A DNA stretch of 32,335 bases from Bifidobacterium breve (GTDB lineage Bacteria; Actinomycetota; Actinomycetes; Nanopelagicales; Nanopelagicaceae). The stretch lies in assembly GCA_945890205.1 (NCBI GenBank), contig CAMDCL010000010.1, positions 1 to 32,335 on the forward strand, read 5' to 3'. The notes below the pieces were generated by a model that worked only from the letters and a program-made list of their open reading frames with translations, was not told the origin of the DNA and did no database searches. Shown in pieces: positions 24,653 through 32,335 of the stretch (within the stretch, counting starts at the first letter, position 1; each line of letters starts with the position of its first letter). The position numbers and the translations under genes are program-made.

Positions 24653-24659
24653 TTGTGAC

Positions 24660-26129
24660 ATGGCAAAAACATTCAACTCCTATAACCCTTCCAACGGCGA
24701 GGTTTTATCTCCTTATCCAATTTTTTCGGGTAAGGATGTTGCCAAGGTAGTTGAACAGGCGCGTGAAGCATCTGAAGGATGGGTCAGATTAGGCTTTAAC
24801 GGCCGAAAGAGAACTTTGCTTGCATGGAGCTCTTACATAATTAACAATATTGAAGATATCTCTCATTTAATCTCATTAGAGACTGGAAAACCATTGAGCG
24901 ATTCACGTTTAGAGGTTTCTAACGCGGTCAATCACATTGGTTGGGCGGCTCGTCATGCAGAAGACATCATGCGAACCTCACATCGTGCACCAGGTGCACT
25001 TATGGCCAATATGTCCGCCACCGTTGAGCGCTCACCTGTTGGAGTTGTTGGAGTAATTGGACCTTGGAATTATCCGATCTTCACACCAGTGGGCTCTATT
25101 GCTTACGCCTTAGCTGCAGGAAACACAGTTGTTTTCAAACCTAGTGAGTACACCCCGGGTGTAGGAATGTGGATCGATGAGAGTTTCAAGGCAATCTCTC
25201 CAATTGCTGGAGTATTTACAACAATTACAGGTTTAGGTGAAACTGGAAATGCTCTGTGCACCTCTGCGATTAACAAGCTTTCATTTACGGGTTCGACTCG
25301 AACTGCAAAGTTAGTTGCAGCAGCATGCGCAACCCAAATGACACCAGTAGTTTTGGAGTGCGGTGGAAAAGATCCTGTCATTGTTGCCTCCGATGCCAAT
25401 CTTGATCGGGCGGTCGATGCCACTATCTGGTCGGCTATGGCTAATGCGGGGCAGTCTTGTATCGGAGCCGAGCGGGTCTATGTTGATGAACGGGTTGCTG
25501 ATGCCTTCATCGAAAAGGCGATCGCACTTGCCTCAACCCTTACCGCTGCCGCACCTGGTGACGGTAATTATGGCGCTTCAACAATGCCATCGCAGATTGG
25601 TGTGATCACATCCCATATAAAGGCTGCGATCAAAGATGGTGGAAGGTTTGCATATGGAAGCATGAAATCTATTCAAGAGCCATTTGTTCAGCCAATCATC
25701 TTGGTTGATGTTCCAGAGAATTCAACAGCGGTTCGAGAAGAAACCTTTGGACCAATCATTATTATCAACCGAGTAAAATCCATGAAGGAAGCGATCCAAC
25801 TTTCAAATGACTCTCGGTATGGATTAGGTGCAAATATCTGGTCCAAGCGCCAAGGTAAGAAGATCGCTTCTCAGTTGCACTGTGGAATGGTTGCAATTAA
25901 CTCTACTTTCTCCTTCGCCGCTATCTCATCGGTGCCCTTTGGCGGAGTTAAAGACAGTGGATATGGTCGAATTCATGGGCCAGAGGGTTTACTTGAATAC
26001 ACCTACGCACGAACAGTTGTCAGAACTAGATTTAATCTTCCATTAAAGATTTTGAGTTTCAAAAGAACCGTTGGAACAGATCGATTAATTGTTAGAGTCT
26101 CGCGATTGCTCAAGGGTCGGTTAGGTTAA
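24660..26129 (+). CDS. aldehyde dehydrogenase, possibly succinate-semialdehyde type
   Basis: A 489-residue NAD(P)-dependent aldehyde dehydrogenase. The catalytic cysteine is C267 in NAGQSCIGAERV and the general base is E233 in LECGGKDP; their 34-residue spacing is standard. GPWNYP (about 140) and the KPSE cofactor lysine (about 162) are present, as is the C-terminal PFGGVKDSGYGR region. The basic C-terminal tail (FNLPLKIL to LLKGRLG) recalls mycobacterial GabD2. That would make succinate semialdehyde a candidate substrate, linking it to the GabT-like enzyme at 6022; this is inference and other aldehydes are possible. Confidence 0.9.
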   Translation: MAKTFNSYNPSNGEVLSPYPIFSGKDVAKVVEQAREASEGWVRLGFNGRKRTLLAWSSYIINNIEDISHLISLETGKPLSDSRLEVSNAVNHIGWAARHAEDIMRTSHRAPGALMANMSATVERSPVGVVGVIGPWNYPIFTPVGSIAYALAAGNTVVFKPSEYTPGVGMWIDESFKAISPIAGVFTTITGLGETGNALCTSAINKLSFTGSTRTAKLVAAACATQMTPVVLECGGKDPVIVASDANLDRAVDATIWSAMANAGQSCIGAERVYVDERVADAFIEKAIALASTLTAAAPGDGNYGASTMPSQIGVITSHIKAAIKDGGRFAYGSMKSIQEPFVQPIILVDVPENSTAVREETFGPIIIINRVKSMKEAIQLSNDSRYGLGANIWSKRQGKKIASQLHCGMVAINSTFSFAAISSVPFGGVKDSGYGRIHGPEGLLEYTYARTVVRTRFNLPLKILSFKRTVGTDRLIVRVSRLLKGRLG

Positions 26130-26148
26130 GTTAAAACTTAGGCCTTAA

Positions 26149-26466
26149 TTAAAAGCGGGGAGCGTTACGGGTTCGCTCTGTATTGGGACGGCGCTTTTCC
26201 TTCTTTGACCAGCACGCTGTATGCCAATGACGGCGTCCATCCTCCTCATACTCTCTCCATGCAACTACATGAGGAGTCGCTAAAGGAATCATTTGATCGC
26301 ACCCTGGGCATCGATATGGTTTAGTTGATCCTGAACCGGTTAACCGTCTAACGACATAAACACCATCGCTGTGCTCTTCTGTGCTCTCACCTGTAGAGGC
26401 GATGTTTATCTCCCGCGGTTCTTCGGGCTTTTCTCGCTTCTTTGGGTAGTTTCTACGCGGGCTCAC
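26149..26466 (-). CDS. small Cys/His zinc-binding protein, unknown function
   Basis: A 105-residue protein of an actinobacterial family often labelled ATP/GTP-binding protein without proof. The N-terminal third is basic and disordered (SPRRNYPKKREKPEE). The conserved core has C53-x2-C56 (YRCPGCDQ), then TPHVV (H66), and R-x-H-W-H-x2-C with H80, H82 and C85. This CxxC...HxxC set looks like a zinc-binding, HNH-like fold without proven nuclease residues. The start is taken as GTG 26466 because homologues begin near SPRRN and the longer frame to 26658 overlaps the divergent ABC gene. GAAAAT lies 6 bases upstream, a weak leaderless pattern. Function unknown. Confidence 0.8.
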   Translation of the reverse strand: MSPRRNYPKKREKPEEPREINIASTGESTEEHSDGVYVVRRLTGSGSTKPYRCPGCDQMIPLATPHVVAWREYEEDGRRHWHTACWSKKEKRRPNTERTRNAPRF

Positions 26467-26484
26467 AGGTGTATTTTCGCATAG

Positions 26485-26490
26485 TAAAGT
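26485..26490 (+). promoter_or_regulatory. -10 element of the ABC transporter operon, leaderless type
   Basis: TAAAGT followed by 6 bases and ATG 26497. The divergent zinc-protein start is only 30 bases away. Confidence 0.6.
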
Positions 26491-26496
26491 AGCCAC

Positions 26497-27348
26497 ATGA
26501 GCCTCATCGAAGTAAAAGGGCTGAAGAAAAGCTATGGCGATGTCCATGCGGTGCGCGGGGTTGATCTTGAAATCGCGCAAGGTGAGATTTTTTCCCTTCT
26601 TGGTCCAAATGGTGCGGGTAAAACAACCACAGTAGAAATTCTTGAGGGCTTTCGACATCGAGATGCAGGCTCAGTCTCTGTGCTTGGCTTTGATCCACAG
26701 ACACGTGGCCGTGAATCTCGCATTTGGCGGGATCGAATTGGAATTGTTTTACAGAGCTCCTTGGATGCGGGGGATTTAACTGTTATCGAAACTATTAATC
26801 ACTTCAGTGGTTACTACTCAAATCCTCGCAATGTGGATGAGGTTATTCACTCCGTTGGATTAAAGGAGAAGGAGGGCGCATTAATTCGCAATCTTTCAGG
26901 CGGTCAACGCAGACGGTTAGATGTTGCCTTAGGAATTATCGGTAGCCCAGAGCTGCTCTTCCTGGATGAACCAACAACAGGGTTTGATCCCGAGGCGCGT
27001 CGTGCCTTTTGGGCACTTATTCAGCAGCTTCGCTCCGATGGAACCTCAATCCTGCTAACGACCCATTACTTAGATGAGGCAGAGGCCCTTGCCGATCGCG
27101 TTGCAGTTATTAACAAGGGTGTGATTATGGAGGTTTCAACACCTGCAGATCTAGGTGGAAGAGCAACTTCGCAAGCAACTGTTCAGTGGCGCGATGGAGC
27201 TGAGACTAAATCTGAAAAAACAGATAACCCCACCACCGTTGTTTCAGCCCTATCCACCAGATTTAATGGTGAAATCCCCGAATTAGTAGTTACTCGCCCA
27301 TCACTTGAAGATATTTATCTAGAAATGATTGGGGGCGTTGATGAATAA
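26497..27348 (+). CDS. ABC transporter ATP-binding protein
   Basis: A 283-residue ABC ATPase of the ABC-2 export type (CcmA/DrrA-like). Walker A GPNGAGKT is at 36-43, signature LSGGQ at 133-137, Walker B LLFLDE at 153-158, and the switch His in TTHYLDEAEAL follows. The C-terminal 70 residues form the short regulatory tail usual in DrrA-like proteins. It overlaps the downstream permease by 8 bases and is clearly its partner. Such pairs export drugs, lipids or polysaccharide; the substrate here is not evident. Confidence 0.95.
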   Translation: MSLIEVKGLKKSYGDVHAVRGVDLEIAQGEIFSLLGPNGAGKTTTVEILEGFRHRDAGSVSVLGFDPQTRGRESRIWRDRIGIVLQSSLDAGDLTVIETINHFSGYYSNPRNVDEVIHSVGLKEKEGALIRNLSGGQRRRLDVALGIIGSPELLFLDEPTTGFDPEARRAFWALIQQLRSDGTSILLTTHYLDEAEALADRVAVINKGVIMEVSTPADLGGRATSQATVQWRDGAETKSEKTDNPTTVVSALSTRFNGEIPELVVTRPSLEDIYLEMIGGVDE

Positions 27349-28135
27349 GATTCCTAGCGCTCTTCAATTGGGTATTCGCCGTGGCGGTTTGGAGATTCGA
27401 CAATTTGCTCGGCAGCGAGAATCAGTTGTCTTTACACTATTATTTCCAGTTATCTTGCTTGCGATCTTTGGCTCTGTTTTCCAGAACACCATTGCACCTG
27501 GCGTTACCTTCTCACAGTACTTTGTAGCTGGAATGATCGCTTCAGGTCTTATTAATACTGGTTTTCAAGCGCTGGCTATCACTATCCCTATGGAACGTGA
27601 TGTTGGTGCATTGAAGCGTTTGCGTGGAACTCCGATGCCGGCATCTAGTTACTTTATTGGAAAAGCGATTCTGATCTTTGTAAGTATGGTGATTCAGATC
27701 CTTTTATTACTGGGATTTGGAGTCGCCTTCTTTGGCTTAGAAATGCCGACAGAATCAAGTAAGTGGCTCACCTTTGCTTGGTTGGTCTTACTCGGAAGTG
27801 CCTGCTCAACCGCACTTGGAATCGCTTTTTCAGTTGTTCCCAAGAGCGGTCGTGGAGCATCAGCGGTTGTCTCGCCAATCGTCATTATTTTGCAGTTCTT
27901 TAGCGGTGTCTTCTTTGTCTTTACTCAACTTCCACCATGGATGCAGCAGGTTGCAGCGATCTTTCCGCTCAAATGGCTAACACAAGGAATGCGTTCAGTC
28001 TTTCTACCAGAATCTTTTGCTTCTCAAGAGGTAGCACAATCGTGGGAGCTGCAAACTACCTTTGTTGTATTGATGATCTGGCTAGCAATCGGAATCTTCT
28101 TTAGTGTTCGAAAGTTTAAGTGGGATCGTGATTAA
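27341..28135 (+). CDS. ABC-2 type permease
   Basis: A 264-residue ABC-2 membrane subunit with about six membrane spans. A family segment PMERDVGALKRLRGTPMPASSYFIGK lies near residues 85-110, and SGVFFVFTQLPPWMQQVAAIFPLKWLTQGMR in the C-terminal half is typical of DrrB-like permeases. The start ATG 27341 has GGGGG at 27331-27335 and overlaps the ATPase stop; the TTG at 27329 is less likely. Its stop overlaps the start of a small secreted protein, making a three-gene unit. Confidence 0.93.
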   Translation: MNKIPSALQLGIRRGGLEIRQFARQRESVVFTLLFPVILLAIFGSVFQNTIAPGVTFSQYFVAGMIASGLINTGFQALAITIPMERDVGALKRLRGTPMPASSYFIGKAILIFVSMVIQILLLLGFGVAFFGLEMPTESSKWLTFAWLVLLGSACSTALGIAFSVVPKSGRGASAVVSPIVIILQFFSGVFFVFTQLPPWMQQVAAIFPLKWLTQGMRSVFLPESFASQEVAQSWELQTTFVVLMIWLAIGIFFSVRKFKWDRD

Positions 28136-28688
28136 GAGAGTCATCGCTCTGCTTCTGGCCTTAATTTTATTGGCACCGGTGGCACACACCGCTGAAATCT
28201 CATCAGTAGCTGCAAAAAAGAAGGCGAAAATTACCCCATCCCCTTCACCTGCGTGGCCTCCAAAGGGCTTTGTAAAGAGCAAAGATGGAAATACCTACGC
28301 AAAGATTCCCAAGGCACAGGAGTTAGTTGGTCTTGCCTCCAATGACAAAGTTCTAACACGCGCCTTAGCAAAAGAGATTGATGGAGTTCCGGTGTGCGAG
28401 AAGTTCTCTTGTGGAGCGGTACAGGTTGCATCAGCTACTGGTTGCACGTGGTGGGTAATTACAGCCAGCGTTAGAGGTTTTGCTTCACCGGAGGACAATA
28501 TTAAGAAAACCTTTGGCACGGTAAGAACTACATTTGGTGAAACAGGCCCGAAGAAGTACGCAACAATCTTAATTGTGAGCCGAGAGCCTATAGAACTTGA
28601 GCACTCAGTTTCAGGAATTAAAGCATCATGTAGGAATGACGTACCCCAGGAAAGGGTCCCATCAACTACCTACACAGCGGTTCCTTAG
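28128..28688 (+). CDS. small secreted protein with four cysteines, unknown function
   Basis: A 186-residue protein I do not recognise. An N-terminal signal peptide is clear: basic VIKR, a hydrophobic run from residue 5 to about 18, and a likely cut near AHTA-EI (about 22). After it come a Lys-rich patch and a Pro-rich linker (TPSPSPAWPP). The folded part (about 45-186) has C90, C95, C106 and C168, enough for two disulfides. GTG 28128 lies inside the end of the permease gene, overlapping its last residues and TAA, so it is part of the ABC operon; a start at 28104 would add a non-signal-like extension. It may be an accessory or partner of the exporter, or just exported by Sec. It converges on the adenosyltransferase with a 4-base stop overlap. 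Confidence 0.75.
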   Translation: MIKRVIALLLALILLAPVAHTAEISSVAAKKKAKITPSPSPAWPPKGFVKSKDGNTYAKIPKAQELVGLASNDKVLTRALAKEIDGVPVCEKFSCGAVQVASATGCTWWVITASVRGFASPEDNIKKTFGTVRTTFGETGPKKYATILIVSREPIELEHSVSGIKASCRNDVPQERVPSTTYTAVP

Positions 28689-29257
28689 CGATTGGCTCCC
28701 GGAACCCATAATTGATCGCCGATCTCTTTATTTGCAAACCGTGCAAGAACAAAGAGAAGGTCAGAGCAACGATTTAAATACTTAGCTGTCAGTGGATTTA
28801 CTCCACCACCAAATGCATGGATAGCTGCCCAGGTACAACGCTCTGCACGACGCACGACTGTGCGTGCGACATGTAGGTGCGCTGCAGATGCGGTTCCAGA
28901 TGGCAATACAAATGAGCGCAATGACTCAAGGTTTGCATTGTAATGATCGATTCGTTCCTCTAAGTATGTAATTTGAGATTCAAGTACACGCAATGGCTCG
29001 AAAGCAGGAGCATCAACAACTGGCGTACAAAGATCGGCACCAACATCAAAGAGATCATTTTGAATTCGAATGAGAAGTGCACGAACATCCTCAGTTAATC
29101 CATCAGTTGAAAGAACAACTCCGATGGTTGAGTTAGCCTCATCCACCGTTGCATACGCTTCAAGTCGTGGGTCATTTTTTGAGGTGCGGCTCATATCTCC
29201 TAGAGATGTAGTTCCATCATCGCCAGTCTTTGTGTAAATACGCGTTAAATTAACCAT
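28685..29257 (-). CDS. cob(I)alamin adenosyltransferase, PduO type
   Basis: A 190-residue PduO-type ATP:corrinoid adenosyltransferase, which makes adenosylcobalamin. It has the N-terminal ATP loop TRIYTKTGDDGTTSLG (about 5-20), the RTSKNDPRLEAYATVDEANS motif (about 24-43) and the C-terminal RRAERCTWAA and YLNRCSDLLFVLAR helices. Its presence implies an adenosylcobalamin-dependent enzyme elsewhere in the genome. Start ATG 29257 has TAAGGT 6 bases upstream. It is divergent from murA with only 28 bases between the start codons, a neighbourhood also seen in Mycobacterium (Rv1314c-murA). Confidence 0.94.
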   Translation of the reverse strand: MVNLTRIYTKTGDDGTTSLGDMSRTSKNDPRLEAYATVDEANSTIGVVLSTDGLTEDVRALLIRIQNDLFDVGADLCTPVVDAPAFEPLRVLESQITYLEERIDHYNANLESLRSFVLPSGTASAAHLHVARTVVRRAERCTWAAIHAFGGGVNPLTAKYLNRCSDLLFVLARFANKEIGDQLWVPGANR

Positions 29258-29263
29258 GGGCTT

Positions 29264-29269
29264 ACCTTA
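29264..29269 (-). promoter_or_regulatory. -10 element of the adenosyltransferase gene, leaderless type
   Basis: Minus-strand TAAGGT followed by 6 bases and ATG 29257. Only 4 bases lie between it and the opposing murA -10. Confidence 0.55.
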
Positions 29270-29273
29270 TAAG

Positions 29274-29279
29274 TAGACT
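29274..29279 (+). promoter_or_regulatory. -10 element of murA, leaderless type
   Basis: TAGACT followed by 6 bases and ATG 29286. A -35 would fall on the start codon of the divergent gene, and no consensus is seen there. Confidence 0.62.
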
Positions 29280-29285
29280 GCACCT

Positions 29286-30545
29286 ATGGCATCCCACGAT
29301 CGCTTCCGGATAGTTGGCGGCACCTCTTTGCGTGGCCAAGTCTCTGTAACTGGGGCTAAGAACTCGGCTTTAAAGCTTATGGCCGCCTCTTTGCTGGCCA
29401 CTGGATCCACCACAATTCGAAATGTTCCCGATATCGCAGATGTAGACATCATGGCCGATTTATTGACACGACTTGGCTGCACCGTCAAAAGAGCGGCAGA
29501 CACGGTGCAGATCAATGTTCCTGCCACACCCTCTCATCGCGCAGATTATGACCTGGTACGAAAGATGCGCGCATCAATCAATGTTCTGGGTCCCCTTGTC
29601 GCACGTGTTGGTCGAGCAGATGTGGCTCTTCCTGGTGGAGATGCGATTGGTTCGCGAGGTTTAGATTTTCACATTAAAGGTTTAGAGGCACTTGGTGCAA
29701 AGGCACATATTGAACATGGTTATGTAATTGCCGAAGCCCCTCATGGTTTAACTGGAGCACCCGTTGATTTAGATTTTCCAAGTGTTGGTGCAACTGAAAA
29801 CATTATGACCGCTGCCGTATTGGCAAAGGGTGTAACAACAATTGATAACGCTGCACGTGAACCAGATATTGTCGATCTTGGAGAGTTTCTTATCTCAATG
29901 GGCGCAAAGATCGAGGGCCTCGGAACACCAATGATCACAATCACCGGCGTCACAACCTTGTCTCCAACTGATCACACAACTATTACCGATCGCATCATTA
30001 CCGGTACCTGGGCATTTGCTGCCGCGATGACACGTGGTGATATCACCATTCAGGGCGCAGTTGCCGAGCATCTTGAACTTCCATTAGAAAAGTTAGCCTC
30101 CGCTGGTGCAATTATCACCACAACTGCAGATGGAATACGGGTCAAAATGGATGGGCGACCACAAGCTATTGATGTTGCAACACTTCCCTATCCAGGTTTT
30201 CCTACCGACTTGTTGCCAATGGTGATCGCACTTAACTCAATCGCAGATGGCCATTCATTAGTAACTGAAAATGTCTTTGAATCCCGCTTCATGTTTGTTA
30301 ACGAACTCAGCCGCTTAGGCGCACAAGTCAGCGTGGATGGCCATCACGCCTCAATTACAGGCGTAAAAGAACTATCTGGTGCACCCGTTGAAGCCCACGA
30401 TATCCGCGCAGGTGCGGGGTTGATTTTGGCGGCGTTAGTTGCAGACGGTGAAACTACTGTAGATCAGGCTTTCCACGTTGATCGTGGGTATCCAAATTTT
30501 GCCGAACAGTTACAAGGCCTCGGGGCTCAGGTCACCCGCGAATAA
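29286..30545 (+). CDS. murA: UDP-N-acetylglucosamine 1-carboxyvinyltransferase
   Basis: A 419-residue MurA, which performs the first committed step of peptidoglycan synthesis: transfer of enolpyruvate from PEP to UDP-GlcNAc. The substrate-binding K25-N26 lie in TGAKNSALK. The active-site loop reads LPGGDAIG with D119 where E. coli has Cys115. The same Cys-to-Asp change occurs in Mycobacterium and chlamydial MurA, where it blocks covalent fosfomycin attack. Length is normal. It starts leaderlessly and ends facing atpC across a long AT-rich hairpin. Confidence 0.97.
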   Translation: MASHDRFRIVGGTSLRGQVSVTGAKNSALKLMAASLLATGSTTIRNVPDIADVDIMADLLTRLGCTVKRAADTVQINVPATPSHRADYDLVRKMRASINVLGPLVARVGRADVALPGGDAIGSRGLDFHIKGLEALGAKAHIEHGYVIAEAPHGLTGAPVDLDFPSVGATENIMTAAVLAKGVTTIDNAAREPDIVDLGEFLISMGAKIEGLGTPMITITGVTTLSPTDHTTITDRIITGTWAFAAAMTRGDITIQGAVAEHLELPLEKLASAGAIITTTADGIRVKMDGRPQAIDVATLPYPGFPTDLLPMVIALNSIADGHSLVTENVFESRFMFVNELSRLGAQVSVDGHHASITGVKELSGAPVEAHDIRAGAGLILAALVADGETTVDQAFHVDRGYPNFAEQLQGLGAQVTRE

Positions 30546-30555
30546 GTTTGTGGAA

Positions 30556-30630
30556 TAAAAATAAGATTTTCAGTTCCGAAAAGATGAAGAAGCAACTACA
30601 CACTTTTCTACACTAAAAATCTTATTTTTA
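30556..30630. terminator. long AT-rich hairpin, likely bidirectional terminator
   Basis: Arms at 30556-30583 and 30603-30630 pair about one axis. There are 15 perfect outer pairs (TAAAAATAAGATTTT), one mismatch, 3 pairs, three mismatches, then GAAAAG/CTTTTC, around a 19-base loop. Runs of A and T on both flanks give each strand a U-rich 3' side. It fills the space between the convergent murA and atpC stops. It lacks the GC-rich core of a classic intrinsic terminator. Confidence 0.65.
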
Positions 30631-30643
30631 ATTGTTAAATTGA

Positions 30644-30895
30644 TTAATTCACGGATTCTGTCAGGATTGATACTCGGTTGTTTGCAACTGATAGGAATCC
30701 GCCGCTGACCTTGAACTCTGTCGCTTCTCCATTGATGCCGTGGATTACAACCTGGCCGTCGACAAGTACTCCAAAGAGCGGTGAGTGATTGCTCAAAATT
30801 CCGATATCACCCTCGATGGTACGGGCTGAGACTGATGTTGCCTCGCCCGACCATACCCGCGCTGTTGGAGATACAAGTTCGACTTTAAGAACCAT
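30644..30895 (-). CDS. atpC: ATP synthase F1 epsilon subunit, short form
   Basis: An 83-residue epsilon subunit. It contains only the N-terminal beta-sandwich that seats epsilon on gamma and the c-ring: VELVSPTARVWSGEA at the start, GDIGILSNHSPL near 30, and GGFLSVANNRVSIL at the end. The usual C-terminal two-helix domain (proteins of about 120-138 residues) that brakes ATP hydrolysis is absent; the frame ends in a clean TAA with no helical remnant in the 98 bases beyond. The start ATG 30895 lies 6 bases after the atpD stop without a strong Shine-Dalgarno, so coupled translation is likely. Confidence 0.93.
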   Translation of the reverse strand: MVLKVELVSPTARVWSGEATSVSARTIEGDIGILSNHSPLFGVLVDGQVVIHGINGEATEFKVSGGFLSVANNRVSILTESVN

Positions 30896-30901
30896 GATGT
30901 A

Positions 30902-32332
<1,431 letters not shown>

Positions 32333-32335
32333 TCA

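Noticed and set aside
26467-26658. 64-residue N-terminal extension of the Cys/His protein
   Set aside because: It is antisense to the Walker A region of the ABC ATPase and unlike the family's N terminus.

Overview
This window looks like a compact actinobacterial chromosome. The markers are DUF3052, DUF4032, a fused RNase H/histidine phosphatase, an AhpE-type peroxiredoxin, a homodimeric AceE, the maltosyltransferase GlgE and a MurA with Asp in place of the active-site Cys. Base composition looks moderate by eye, well below a typical soil actinomycete. Genes are packed with gaps of a few bases or overlapping stops. Together this suggests a small-genome aquatic lineage such as the freshwater acI/Nanopelagicales group; that placement is inference. 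No transposon, prophage, CRISPR array or integrase was seen, and no gap exceeds about 300 bases.

Layout. 1-240: RNase P RNA (minus, 3' end outside the window). 301-3182: tldD-pmbA protease pair. 3179-4361: terC behind a yybP-ykoY manganese riboswitch and its promoter. 4426-8852: gamma-glutamyltransferase-like enzyme, gabT-like aminotransferase and an Orn/Lys/Arg decarboxylase, a possible polyamine/GABA group. 8856-10667: zinc-ribbon protein followed by RNase H/phosphatase. 10783-12040: an indoleamine 2,3-dioxygenase directly downstream of tRNA-Val(UAC). 12094-12951: DUF3052 and peroxiredoxin. 13057-19431: aceE-glgE-glgB, tightly coupled. 19418-22702: DUF4032, a thioredoxin-fold/TPR protein and an MFS transporter (minus strand). 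22787-26466: AI-2E-type membrane protein, alpha/beta hydrolase, aldehyde dehydrogenase and a small Cys/His protein. 26497-28688: ABC ATPase, ABC-2 permease and a small secreted Cys-rich protein. 28685-30545: cobalamin adenosyltransferase and murA. 30556-30630: a long AT-rich hairpin between convergent genes. 30644-32332: atpC and atpD.

Two themes run through the region. First, eleven genes that begin a transcription unit carry TANNNT exactly 6 or 7 bases before ATG, the signature of leaderless mRNA, whereas several operon-internal genes carry Shine-Dalgarno motifs. In some divergent pairs two such promoters fit into 28-38 bases. Second, several proteins have lost accessory domains but kept catalytic residues at family spacing: GlgE lacks its helical insert, GlgB lacks its first N-terminal sandwich, and ATP synthase epsilon lacks its C-terminal helices.

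I found no wholly unknown multi-gene system. The best leads are the leaderless/divergent promoter layout, the minimized GlgE-GlgB pair coupled to aceE, the IDO gene beside a tRNA, and the ABC-2 exporter linked to an unrecognized secreted Cys protein.
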